Shown here one piece after another: positions 42,392 to 52,085 of a stretch of DNA of 64,000 nt. Under the pieces are notes generated by a model. It was not told the origin of the DNA and searched no databases. It saw only the letters and a list, made by a program, of their open reading frames with translations. Where the stretch lies: the NCBI GenBank assembly GCA_003151595.1, contig PLXW01000022.1, positions 32,891 through 96,890 of the forward strand, read 5' to 3'. Position 1 is the stretch's first letter, and the number at the start of each line of letters is the position of its first letter. Source of the DNA: Myxococcales bacterium (GTDB lineage: Bacteria; Myxococcota; Polyangia; Polyangiales; Polyangiaceae). The translations under genes and the position numbers were made by a program.

Positions 42392-45300
42392 GTGACTACG
42401 CTCTCTCGCACCGCTCGCACGAAATTCGTCTCGCTCGTCACGCTCGCGGCGTTCCTTGCGCCGATGATTCCGCGACCGTCACTAGCGGACACGGCACCAG
42501 TCGCGACGGCCGCCGGTACCGTCGAAGGGCAGACGGGTTTGGGCTCGGATGAGAGCGGCGGCGCCTCACTGGGAGGCGCGCTCGCCGCCGCATCCATTCA
42601 GCCATCGACGGGATTACTTCAGTCCTCGTATGACTTCGCAATTCCCAAGGCACGCGGCGACGTTCAGCCGAAGCTGTCGCTTACCTATAGCTCCGCGGGC
42701 GGGCTCGGGTTCGCGGGTCAAGGATGGGACCTCGCGATTCCATCGATCGAGCGCCACAATCTCTCAGGCGCCCCACAGTACATCGACAATCCAGCGAGCC
42801 CTTCGACCCTTGATCGGTTTACGTTCGGAGGGGCACCGCTCGTTCCAATCTGCGTCATCACCGCTAGCGCAGGGTGCGGCCTCGCGGGCGAACAGATGCC
42901 GCAATGGGCAACAAATTGGCTCTACTACCGCCTCGAGAAAGAGGACGGAACTCTCTTGCGCTTCTTCTGGAACCCGAGCGGCCGGATTTGGCGAGTCATT
43001 GCGAAGAGCGGCGCGACGATGGAGTTCGGGGTGCCAAGCGACAATCCAGCCGACCTGGCCGGCGTCGACCTCGATGCACCGCCCGCCCTAGCCTCCCCGG
43101 TGGTCTTTCGCTGGAATCTCGTTCGCCAGTACGACACTCACCGGACGCCCAGCGGGCGACCGAGCAACTTGATCGAGTACAAGTGGGCCCAGCTCGGCGC
43201 CGGCAGCATGGTTCCGCGCGGCTACCTCACCGACGTCTACGATACGCCGCCCCTCGCGGACGGCGAGCCGGCGCCAGCGTCGTTCGCACATCACGTCCAT
43301 CTTCAGGTCAGTACGCCGCAGCAGAATGGCTACACGACGACTGCGGCCGAATCGCCGATCTGGAAGCTCCGCCAGATGGCGCGACTCGATGGCGTCGACG
43401 TCACGAGCAGCGACTTCGCCGGTGGCTCTAGTCGTCGCCAGGTCAGGCGTTACCACCTGACGTACGCCTACGCGGGCACGAACTACATCCAGGCTTCGTT
43501 CCAACTACAAACAGCTCAGATGGAGGGCACCACGGCGGATCCTGCGTCACGCCCCACCGAGAACGCGAGCACCGGCTTGCTCGGACCCACCGCGTGCAAG
43601 ATGTTCCCGCCAACCACGTTCACCTATACGCAAGCCTCCGCCGCTCCCTCGTTCAACTACGTAGGAGCTACCGGTACGCAACTCCCTGGCATCCTCGACG
43701 CGAACGGAGACGGCCTCCCCGACGTCCTCGCACAAAACAACGTCTTCCTGAACACGTTCAACACCGCGCCCAACAAGTGGGCGAGCCCGACGGTGACATT
43801 CGCCGCGCCGCTGCAACTTGGCGAGACCATTCCGCTGATGCGCCCGGCATCGATCAACTACAACGCGGGGTCATTTGCGCCGAGCGGAAATCTGAACATT
43901 CTATGGTTCGGCTCCTACGGAGCCAACGCGGGAACAAATACTATAAAATACGAAACCCTTGGTCTTCTGGACTTCAGCGGTCAGTGGGAGTGGACGCTTC
44001 AACAACCACCCGGGTCCTTCACGTTGTACCAGCAGCCGACCAACGTCACGACGGCCGGCCCCATCCAATACTCAGCAACTGTATCGGACGAAGAGAAGTA
44101 CGCCGACGTCGACATCGACGGAGACGGGCTCGTTGATCTCATGACGACCGCATTGTACACGGTCGTCCCCGGCTACCAAAACAGACTGCTCGGCGGGCGA
44201 TTCACGCAGGCGCTTCCGAACGGAGCCATCGTCCCCTTTACGCGCGACCCGGGTTTTACCGTTGACGGGCAGACGGGACCCGTTGTGCCGAAGGTATGCG
44301 TAGGCGGCTCGAATACGTCTGCTCAGCTATTCGACGGCAGCACGTATGGCTTCTCTATTGCCGACTACAACGGAGACGGTCTTCCTGACTGGATCCGGAT
44401 GGGCGACGACGGCGTCTACTATTGGCCGGGTCACGGCGACGGTACCTTCGGCGTCTGTCCAGACTTCACGCTGAACTGCGCGTGCGAAAAGGCTAGCGGT
44501 CAGCTGATCGTGCACGCAGGCGCCATTCCGGACGTCGCGATATCCGGCCAGTTCGACGACGTCACCGGCGACGGTCTCGCGGATCTCATCGTGAACACGT
44601 ACAGTGGATTCACCCTTTACCCGAATAGCTTCGAGAAAAACAACATCGATCCCGTAAACGCCGTCGCTGTCGACCTGCTCACGCCGTTTCCCATGGGTCA
44701 TGCCGACGGCGCAGTCTTCCTCTTTGCCGACATGGACGGATCCGGGACCGATGACCTGATCGTCACCTGGGTCGGGAACATGGGCTACGTCGACATGACC
44801 GGCGGATCGCTGCCGGGCTTGCTGAGTGACATCGACAACGGCCTTGGCGCGCACACGCACGTTACGTACGATACGACGGCCCACCTCGACTACCTTGCGA
44901 CGAAGAGCGGGCAACCTTGGCAAACGCATTCGCCACAGTCGCTTCACGTGGTCACGTCGATTACCGCGAGCGACGCTCTTCCGGCCAGCATTGGCCATGA
45001 TGGCCCTCCGATAGGGTACGACGCCGCGACGACCGTCTACACCTACACAAACCCAATCTTCGACGCCCGCGAACGTACCTTTGTTGGGTTCGCGACGGTC
45101 GACGAGGAATCGGTAGGGGCGACACCGGAGCCGACGTCTCACGTAACCACGACGTACTATGTGAGCGCCTGCGATCTCATGCCGGCGGACCGGCGTTGCG
45201 CGGGTGCGGTCGACTACGTTGCGCGCTCGCTGCGGGGCCTGCCTGTTCTCACCGAGGTCTTCGACGAGTACGGAATGTACCTCTCAACAACTCACCGAGC

Positions 45301-48300
45301 GTTCACTGAGACCCAACTCTACCATGGCCTCGACGGTCGCATCGTTCACCTCGTGCTCCCGTCACAGGTAGATACATACGGTTACGACGACGCTCCGTTC
45401 GTTGCTGGCAACACATCGGTCACGGCGACTGCTGGCGTGAGCTGGCACGGCATCGGCAACTCCGGTCCCTTCGTTGATGACGCGACCTTCACACTGCGAT
45501 CGACGAACGCGGCCCACTCAGTCGTCTACATGAGCGCCGACGCCTTCGGGAATGTGACCGAGACGGACGACTCCGGTTACGTCGACAACTCGGGAAACCC
45601 GCTCGATGGGACCGTGGTCGCGTCGAGTGAGGTGTGGGCGATCCAGCCGGACCGGGACGGAACACACTGGACCTGGCGTGTGGCCTCGCAAACCGTGAAA
45701 GCAGGTATTCGGCCGGTGACGACTGTCGTTCCGCCGCCGTCTCTGCCGCGGACGTACACGATGACTTACGACTCTGAGGGAGACGTCACCGATGTCTATG
45801 GTCTCCTGAGCGGTGGCATACCTCTGCAGCGTAGCAACGAGAACGGAGCGGCTTTCGCACCGTCGCCGTCGACGCAGTCGGCCGCGAGCGGGATCATCAA
45901 TCTTGCCCATGTTACATATGATCCGGCGGGTAGCGGCAATGCCATGCGATTCACGGGGCCCAATCTCCGTTGTACGGATTTTGCGTTCGATCCCTACTTC
46001 GCGAGCCTTCCGGCCGCGAAGAAGGTTTACGACAACGGTTGCGGCACGGGCATGCTGGCGACTCTCTGGAAGTACGATGGTGTGATTGGACAAATCGCCA
46101 ACGCCTGGGCGCCGGACGGGAGTCAGGTCGCGCTGGCACACGACGAGTTTGGTCGCGTCGCCTCGATTGCAAAGGCCGACCCCAACACCGTCGGCGGGGT
46201 CCTTAAGGCCTCGACGACGATCGAGACGATCGAGATTCCAGGTCAGGGCGAGCGCATTCATGCCGTCATCACGGACTTCGCCAAGACAACAGAATCATAC
46301 AGCTACGCCGACGGCTTTGGACGGCCCATTGTCTCGCTCAGGTCGGCAGACACGTCTGCGGCGGCCGGGGATGCCCAACCCTGGATCCTGGCCCCGCGAT
46401 CCTTGCGTGGGCCGAAGGGAGGCGTCGTCGGGACGTTCGCGCCGACCTGGTACGGGCAAGACCCGACGAATCCGCCGCTGACGTTCGGACAGGGCTCAGC
46501 CCGGCGTGTGTATTTCGACGCATTCGGGCGCGTGCGAACGACCGCGGATCTCGACGGTACCCTCACCGGCGCATACGCCTACCACGCGTCGGGCTACGAA
46601 GTGCGCGATGCGGAGGAGTCCCTAAGCACAGGTCCGCACGTCGGTGCATACGCGCGAGCGGACCTCGACGGCCACGGACGAATCGCGAGGATGACCACAT
46701 TCAGTCCCGGTAGGAACGTCGAGACCGACTTCGGCTACGAGCCGACCGGCGAGGTGGCATCCGTGACTCGCACAGCCCCTGACGGATCTTATCAGAGGTG
46801 GATGCAGTACGACTCGCTTGGGCGCATGGTCCTGAACGCGGAGCCAAATACGTCGCTTGGTTTCAGCGCCGATCGAACGAAGGCAGGCGCGATGAAAGCG
46901 TGGCGCTACGCGTACGACGACGCGGGAGATCTCATTGGCACCAGCGACGCACGCGGTTGCGGTGAGAATCGATTCTACGACGGAGTCGGGCGGCTGCTCG
47001 CAGAGGACTACTCGCCGTGCCTCGCCGCACAGGGGGCCTATACGCCTCCGTCGGGTGCCCCCGCGACTACCCTTGCGGGCTACGAAGCATCGTACGCCTT
47101 CGCATCAGCCCCGGGTGCTACGGGCCAACCTTCACTCGATTCCGGGCGATTGAGCGACGTCTATGATCGCGCTCAACATTCACACTTCACCTACGACGAT
47201 CGCGGTCGCACCGTTCAGATCGACAAGTGGATCGCGCCACCAGGAACCACGACGCTCGCTCAGCCCGTGGCTTACGACGGCTACGTGTCAACCATGAAGC
47301 TAGGCTACGACGAAGAAGACCGCGTCGTCAGTCAAACAACCGGCGCAGACGTTCCGGAGCTATTGGGCCAGAACGCTTCCCTGGTCGCGAGCAGCGGCCC
47401 GAGCTCTGTGACAACAACGTACTCCGCTCGAGGCCTCATTGAGAGCGTTCAAGGTTCATACGGAGCGCTGATGACCAAGACCGTCGTCGACGCCGATGGC
47501 GCGCCGCTCTCGACGACCTACGGTGATCTGGCGAAGACGACCGCATCGTTTGGATATGATTCGCGGCGGCGTGTCCACGAATACAGTGTAGCAAGAACGG
47601 CACCGTCACTCTGGTCATCGCCACCGACAGCAACGTATTCGCCGCCAACAGAGCTCGGTTCGGTTGCGACGAAGCTAGTCGACGACGTGTTCACGTACGA
47701 CGCGGTCAACAATCCTACCTACATCGCCGACGCAAGGATCCCGGCAGAGTGGCCCGCGCACGCGAAGCCAAGCGACCGGCAGGCCTTCTACGACGACGAG
47801 TACCGCCTGTCGATTCTCGTTCACAAGGGGACCGATGGCTTCTCCTCGACATCGCCATCGACCACCGCGTCGTGTTCGCCCGTTCCTTCCGGGAACTCAC
47901 CGAACCAGAACCGCGTGCAAACGGAAGCATTTGCTTACGATGGCCTCGGGAGCATGACTGGTTCGAGCGACGACGCGAGCCTCTTCTTTGACCGGTCCAT
48001 GGGGACAATGAGCAACGGGCGCGCCTTGGGGGGGACCGTCGCTGCCGGAGGACCGAATCAGCTGATGCAGGCGCAGAACACCAGTGCCAGCACCGGGGGA
48101 AACGCATCTCTCGTCTACGACGGAGCGGGCAACGTGGTTCAGGAGGTCGTCGTACGCGCCGCGACGTGCTCCACCGCTGACTGCTCCCAGCTCTTTCGAT
48201 ATGATTGGGACGAACTCGGGCAGTTGTCGCGGGCACGCCGCTTCGACTTCGCTTATTGGCCGGCCGGGTCGACGGCACATGCGGCCCCGCCAGCCGCAGT

Positions 48301-49870
48301 GAACAACCCGGGACAGTATGTGTATCCGGCGCTCCCGTCCTCGCTCCCGAGCGTGGACGTGACGTACTCCTACGACGCTGCGGGGGAGCGTGTCCTTCGG
48401 GGATCGGCTCACCCGGGCGCCCTGCGCCCCGGTCCGACGCCGATCCCCGTGCCGTTTCCTGACTCGAGTCGTCCCGAGCTGAGCCCCATACAGTTCGAGG
48501 GCCCGGCGAGCTACACCGTCGAGATCTTCCCGTCGCTTCGGCTCGAAGGAGCCACATGGGATCCGGCCGCGAATAGATACGAGCGCGACGCGCAGACTGA
48601 GGCGGTATACCTCGTGGCGAACGGGGCGTCGCTTGGGCGCGTCATTTCCGAGGCGGGTCTACCTTCTCCGACCGGCTCCAAACAGCACGTATTTCTGGAG
48701 CTCGGCAATGGAGTCGGGTCTTCGACGACTATCCTCGACAAGGAAACGAGTGAGGTCGTCGAAGCGACGGCGTATCAGGCGTTTGGGACGCTCGACTCGG
48801 ACTTTAGGTCGACGCGATGGGAGGGATTCCGCGAGCCCTTCAAGTACATGGGGAAGGAAGCCGACGTCGAGATCGGCCTGACCTATTATGGCGCGCGATA
48901 CTACTCGCCTCAACTGATGCGCTGGATGAGTCCCGATCCGCTGGCGATCCACGGGTTGGGGGCTGATCTGAACCCGTATGCCTTCGTTCGCGGATCTCCG
49001 CTAGCGTACGCCGATCCGACGGGGCTGGTTCCCGAGGGCGAGTGTGATGGCAGCGTGGGCCCGTGTAAACCCGCGGGGGCGGAGACGCCGGTGGGGGGGT
49101 CAATACTCACGGCTGCGCTCGTGGGTGCGGCCGCGTTGCTTGGAGCCGGTGCGGTGTGGCTCGCAGAGCACTTCTTGACTATGAAGTCGCCGCTGCCTCC
49201 GCCTTCGGCAGTCCATGTGTTCTCACCGTCGGGCGGAGGTGGCGGTGGAAGCAATGGCTCTGCGCACGCCGCGCCGTCCGGAAAGAGCGCGGCGCCTGCG
49301 CCGAAACCGGTACAGGCGGCGACATTCGACCCGTGGGCGAATACAGGAATGGTCACCCGTTGGATCCTGACGAGCAGCAACCCCGTCGCTTCCTTCATGA
49401 GCAGCGACAAGGACCTCGCCAATCTGCAGGACGGCTTCCAGTTCGTCGCGGAGAATGCTGGGATCATCGCGGTCACTGGCGGAGCCGGGGAGTTGGCACC
49501 GGCCTTCCGCGGGATGGGCGCGTTCATCGCGGATACGCGGGGAGGAATGCTCATTGCAAATGGGCTACGTGCCGTCTCGGAGACGGCAACTACCGTCGAG
49601 GCCACGGAAATGCATCACGCTTGGCCCAAGTACCTCGGCGGCGCCATCAAGCAAGAGCTCGTGCCGCTAGCTCGTTCTCTGCATCAAATATTTCATGCGG
49701 GCCTCGACGAGATACTCCCCCGGCAAAAGGGAACGGCCTACTATGAGGCACTCGGTCCCGCGGAGAGGCAGCGACTACTCCAGGGATTGGCAAGCTACAC
49801 ACGGGCGTTCGATGCGGAATATGGAACAAATGTCTATGAGGCACTCGTGAAGGCCGGACTTCCACAATGA
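42392..49870 (+). CDS. Exported SpvB/Rhs-type polymorphic toxin with C-terminal HNH-like domain
   Basis: 2492 aa from a GTG with GGAGG 6 nt upstream. A signal peptide (about 1-33) is followed by a SpvB-like start (STGLLQSSYDFAIPKARG) and FG-GAP/VCBS calcium-type repeats (DANGDGLPDV, DIDGDGLVDL, DYNGDGLPDW, DVTGDGLADL). Next come a TcdB-type middle and many YD repeats. The Rhs core ends with GARYYSPQLMRWMSPDPLA and YADPTGL at about residue 2210. The variable tip of about 280 aa has a hydrophobic Gly/Ala stretch and a Pro/Ala/Gly linker, and ends in MHHAWPKYLGG, LHQIFHAGLDEI, an HNH/AHH-like nuclease signature. The Rhs shell encapsulates the toxin until delivery. Its immunity gene follows. Confidence 0.9.
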   Translation: MTTLSRTARTKFVSLVTLAAFLAPMIPRPSLADTAPVATAAGTVEGQTGLGSDESGGASLGGALAAASIQPSTGLLQSSYDFAIPKARGDVQPKLSLTYSSAGGLGFAGQGWDLAIPSIERHNLSGAPQYIDNPASPSTLDRFTFGGAPLVPICVITASAGCGLAGEQMPQWATNWLYYRLEKEDGTLLRFFWNPSGRIWRVIAKSGATMEFGVPSDNPADLAGVDLDAPPALASPVVFRWNLVRQYDTHRTPSGRPSNLIEYKWAQLGAGSMVPRGYLTDVYDTPPLADGEPAPASFAHHVHLQVSTPQQNGYTTTAAESPIWKLRQMARLDGVDVTSSDFAGGSSRRQVRRYHLTYAYAGTNYIQASFQLQTAQMEGTTADPASRPTENASTGLLGPTACKMFPPTTFTYTQASAAPSFNYVGATGTQLPGILDANGDGLPDVLAQNNVFLNTFNTAPNKWASPTVTFAAPLQLGETIPLMRPASINYNAGSFAPSGNLNILWFGSYGANAGTNTIKYETLGLLDFSGQWEWTLQQPPGSFTLYQQPTNVTTAGPIQYSATVSDEEKYADVDIDGDGLVDLMTTALYTVVPGYQNRLLGGRFTQALPNGAIVPFTRDPGFTVDGQTGPVVPKVCVGGSNTSAQLFDGSTYGFSIADYNGDGLPDWIRMGDDGVYYWPGHGDGTFGVCPDFTLNCACEKASGQLIVHAGAIPDVAISGQFDDVTGDGLADLIVNTYSGFTLYPNSFEKNNIDPVNAVAVDLLTPFPMGHADGAVFLFADMDGSGTDDLIVTWVGNMGYVDMTGGSLPGLLSDIDNGLGAHTHVTYDTTAHLDYLATKSGQPWQTHSPQSLHVVTSITASDALPASIGHDGPPIGYDAATTVYTYTNPIFDARERTFVGFATVDEESVGATPEPTSHVTTTYYVSACDLMPADRRCAGAVDYVARSLRGLPVLTEVFDEYGMYLSTTHRAFTETQLYHGLDGRIVHLVLPSQVDTYGYDDAPFVAGNTSVTATAGVSWHGIGNSGPFVDDATFTLRSTNAAHSVVYMSADAFGNVTETDDSGYVDNSGNPLDGTVVASSEVWAIQPDRDGTHWTWRVASQTVKAGIRPVTTVVPPPSLPRTYTMTYDSEGDVTDVYGLLSGGIPLQRSNENGAAFAPSPSTQSAASGIINLAHVTYDPAGSGNAMRFTGPNLRCTDFAFDPYFASLPAAKKVYDNGCGTGMLATLWKYDGVIGQIANAWAPDGSQVALAHDEFGRVASIAKADPNTVGGVLKASTTIETIEIPGQGERIHAVITDFAKTTESYSYADGFGRPIVSLRSADTSAAAGDAQPWILAPRSLRGPKGGVVGTFAPTWYGQDPTNPPLTFGQGSARRVYFDAFGRVRTTADLDGTLTGAYAYHASGYEVRDAEESLSTGPHVGAYARADLDGHGRIARMTTFSPGRNVETDFGYEPTGEVASVTRTAPDGSYQRWMQYDSLGRMVLNAEPNTSLGFSADRTKAGAMKAWRYAYDDAGDLIGTSDARGCGENRFYDGVGRLLAEDYSPCLAAQGAYTPPSGAPATTLAGYEASYAFASAPGATGQPSLDSGRLSDVYDRAQHSHFTYDDRGRTVQIDKWIAPPGTTTLAQPVAYDGYVSTMKLGYDEEDRVVSQTTGADVPELLGQNASLVASSGPSSVTTTYSARGLIESVQGSYGALMTKTVVDADGAPLSTTYGDLAKTTASFGYDSRRRVHEYSVARTAPSLWSSPPTATYSPPTELGSVATKLVDDVFTYDAVNNPTYIADARIPAEWPAHAKPSDRQAFYDDEYRLSILVHKGTDGFSSTSPSTTASCSPVPSGNSPNQNRVQTEAFAYDGLGSMTGSSDDASLFFDRSMGTMSNGRALGGTVAAGGPNQLMQAQNTSASTGGNASLVYDGAGNVVQEVVVRAATCSTADCSQLFRYDWDELGQLSRARRFDFAYWPAGSTAHAAPPAAVNNPGQYVYPALPSSLPSVDVTYSYDAAGERVLRGSAHPGALRPGPTPIPVPFPDSSRPELSPIQFEGPASYTVEIFPSLRLEGATWDPAANRYERDAQTEAVYLVANGASLGRVISEAGLPSPTGSKQHVFLELGNGVGSSTTILDKETSEVVEATAYQAFGTLDSDFRSTRWEGFREPFKYMGKEADVEIGLTYYGARYYSPQLMRWMSPDPLAIHGLGADLNPYAFVRGSPLAYADPTGLVPEGECDGSVGPCKPAGAETPVGGSILTAALVGAAALLGAGAVWLAEHFLTMKSPLPPPSAVHVFSPSGGGGGGSNGSAHAAPSGKSAAPAPKPVQAATFDPWANTGMVTRWILTSSNPVASFMSSDKDLANLQDGFQFVAENAGIIAVTGGAGELAPAFRGMGAFIADTRGGMLIANGLRAVSETATTVEATEMHHAWPKYLGGAIKQELVPLARSLHQIFHAGLDEILPRQKGTAYYEALGPAERQRLLQGLASYTRAFDAEYGTNVYEALVKAGLPQ

Positions 49871-50370
49871 GCATCCTAGAAGCCAAGCGGATTGAAGCGC
49901 TGCAAGTCGGCGATCTGAAGAGTCACCCTATCTGGGAATACGTTGACGACGAGCACAGTCGCGACGTGCTTGTGCGGCCGTCGACATCCATCCCCGCTAC
50001 CACGCTTAGGAACAGGGTCGTGGCGACCCAAGTGCGCCTCGCTTCCGGACAGGTCGCCTGGGCGTTGATCGGAAATGTCGATTCGTTCAACCCGAAGGCA
50101 ACGGAGCATTTCATTACGCTGTCGGTCGAGAAGGAAGGGCAGTGGTTCGTGTTGGCGAGGTACCACGACTGGGACATTGTCGACCGCGGCCCCGAAGCGC
50201 TTGCAAGATTTCTCGGGCTGCCGATGGACGACGTATTTCCGATCCGGTACGACATCAGCGAACTCGCGGTGGGCGACCCCAAGTCGCTAAGGGGAGCGAT
50301 CGCGAGCGAACCACGCGAGAGACTCACTCAGGCCGAGATCCTCGCTTTGGCGATTCGTCCAAAGCGGTAA
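49867..50370 (+). CDS. Putative immunity protein for the Rhs toxin
   Basis: 167 aa, overlapping the toxin stop by 4 nt (ATGA). A mixed alpha/beta cytosolic protein (VRLASGQVAWALIGNVDS, HFITLSVEKEGQWFVLARYHD, LGLPMDDVFPIRYDISEL) without signal. Position directly after a polymorphic toxin is the standard argument for immunity; the fold itself I do not recognise. Confidence 0.7.
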   Translation: MSILEAKRIEALQVGDLKSHPIWEYVDDEHSRDVLVRPSTSIPATTLRNRVVATQVRLASGQVAWALIGNVDSFNPKATEHFITLSVEKEGQWFVLARYHDWDIVDRGPEALARFLGLPMDDVFPIRYDISELAVGDPKSLRGAIASEPRERLTQAEILALAIRPKR

Positions 50371-50973
50371 GCGGCGTCTCTTCTGCCTTACTCCCAGACG
50401 TGACACGGCAATCAGAGGTGGCTTCTGGCGCCCCTTCCGTCTCTTCGCGTTGGTTGCTTCTTGCCGTCGCGCGGTACCAGGGTCCGTCACGTCGAGCATG
50501 CTGTGAGAGTTCCCGCGGCGCCTGTGCGCAAGCTCCTCAATACTCATCTAAACGAGCCGGTCGCAGATGGCGTCGGCCACGGTCGGGTCGCCAGCCCGTC
50601 GGCCAGCGACAATTACCTTTGCTGGCGGAAGAAGTTGACGTCGATCACCACGCGCATCGTTCGCGATGTCGGCAAGGGGCCCCACCGATCCGACGCGGCA
50701 ATGCCGCTCGCTCGACGTGACGCTGTGACGAGCTCTGGCGGCGAGCTGTGATCCCAAACTGAGGCGTGATCGCTCCTGTTGCCCCACTGTTACCCCAGCC
50801 AACGTGCCGAGCGCGATCGTCGAGTGCCCTGGAGTGCCGTCACCAAGGTCGCGGACAACCCCCACGAGGGGCAGAAGCGCACGTCGATTGACGGCATTTT
50901 CGTGGGGTTTGCCCGCGATTCTGGATGAGTGAGTGGCCTCGGCAGCTCCGGCGTCGAGGCCCGCGGTCCGCGG
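50371..50973. other. Right flank of island A with conserved 116-bp block
   Basis: No intact gene. Bases 50781-50896 align without gaps to 59836-59951, left of the third tRNA fragment. On the minus strand both blocks could encode the same peptide ending (DVRFCxS, AL-GTRRS, LG then stop). Upstream of the block, 50776-50796 is the 21-bp word also seen at 23261-23281 inside the integrase gene and at 59831-59851. It may be a recombinase arm site or the remnant of a gene end carried by each element. Confidence 0.55.
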
Positions 50974-51019
50974 CCTTCTAAGCCGTTGGTCGGAGATTCG
51001 AGTTCTCCCGGGCGCGCCA
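50974..51019 (+). repeat. tRNA-Arg(TCT) 3' fragment, att site copy 2
   Basis: Identical over 46 nt to the copy at 23156, ending in an encoded CCA. It separates island A (left) from island B (right). Just to its right, 51044-51075 holds CTTACCGCGG twice in direct order and once inverted, a further possible recombinase or regulator site. Confidence 0.8.
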
Positions 51020-51049
51020 TCATTCCGCGACGTTGCAGCGCGGCTTACC

Positions 51050-52040
51050 GCGGGCTTACCGCGGCCCGCGGTAAGAACTGCGGTACGACCAACGGCCTGT
51101 GGGGGCTCCGTGGAGGGGGTCTCGGGCGGGTTCGCGTCGCCCGCGACCCTCCGCATCGGCAACGCGATCACCTGCGCAGTCGAGAGGTCGAGCACGATCG
51201 ATTCGACCGCCGCGTAGAGATGTCCGACACGTACGAGGGGCACCCGTACACCGCGCACGCGACCCGGCGATCGTTCGCGACGTGGCTCAACGAAGCGGGC
51301 GTGGCGGAGGGGACGATCAAGCGACTGATGGGTCACGCGGGATCGGGCGTAACGCAGCTCCACTACACCGCGCAGTCACTCGCGACGCTCCAGGCCGCGA
51401 GAAGGTCCGCGCGGATCATGCTCGCCATCGCGGGGCGCCACGCGAGCACCTTCTCGCCCTTCGTGAGGTCGACCGTCCTCGGGATGGGAAAGAGCGGATC
51501 TCCCGGTTGCGGGCGATGGCCGACGAGCTTCGCCCACCCGATCGACTTCCACGCGCGAAGGGCGCGCACCGCGAGCGAGTGAAGGGGGATCACGCGCACG
51601 CGGTTCTCCGTCTTCGTCGCGCGGAGCGTCGCCCAACCCTTGTCGCCCGCGAGCGCGAGCGCCTTAGTGATCTTCGCCTCTGCGACCGGGCGCGTGAAGT
51701 GGACGATCCGATGCTTGCCCGCGAGCGTGACCGCCGCGGGGATCTCGCGCCGCACCGCCTCGTGCTTCATCGGGTTCGCGGGAACGTCGATCCATTCCTC
51801 CGCCATCGCGTCGGCGAAGAACGCGGTCAGCGAGTTGATGATGTTGCGGCACGTGAACGGCGCGAGGGGCCCGCCGCGCGTCGTCTCCCGCACGCGCTTT
51901 CCGTTCTCGTCCTTCTTCCACGTGACGCGGATCTTGCCGTCGTCGCGGACCTTGCGGACCCACGCGCGAAGCATCGCGGGACCGAGCGACGCGATCGGAA
52001 CGTCCGCGATCTCGGGGTGCGCGAGCACGTGCGCGCGCAT
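51050..52040 (-). pseudogene. Broken tyrosine integrase of island B with inverted catalytic segment
   Basis: On the minus strand, 52040 to about 51399 encodes a core-binding domain and the first half of a catalytic domain (IASLGPAMLRAWVRKVRDDG; LRATKTENRVRVIPLHSLAVRALR; MIRADLLAAW). The next part of the protein (SDTYEGHPYTAHATRRSF, LMGHAGSGVTQLHYTAQSL) is found on the opposite strand at about 51214-51398. The C-terminus (AAVESIVLDLSTAQ, VIALPMRR) resumes on the minus strand at about 51212 and runs toward the att copy. So about 185 bp with the HxxR, GH and Tyr residues is inverted. The N-terminal 100 or more residues are missing at 52040. Non-functional as it stands. Confidence 0.75.
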
Positions 52041-52085
52041 GCTGATCTCGTTTGGGCCGCCGGTCTCACCGCCGTGGGGGCTTCA

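Noticed and set aside
42392..49870. Several separate genes within the Rhs region
   Set aside because: One uninterrupted frame with ordered SpvB, FG-GAP, YD-repeat and core domains accounts for the whole span.
51214..51398. Phase-variable invertible switch in the integrase
   Set aside because: Only a 4-bp CGCG microhomology is seen at the breakpoints, no real inverted repeats, so a programmed switch is not supported.
50929..51582. 217-codon plus-strand frame as a real recombinase gene
   Set aside because: It begins in the tRNA fragment; only about 62 codons are integrase-like, and these fit as an inverted piece of the minus-strand pseudogene.
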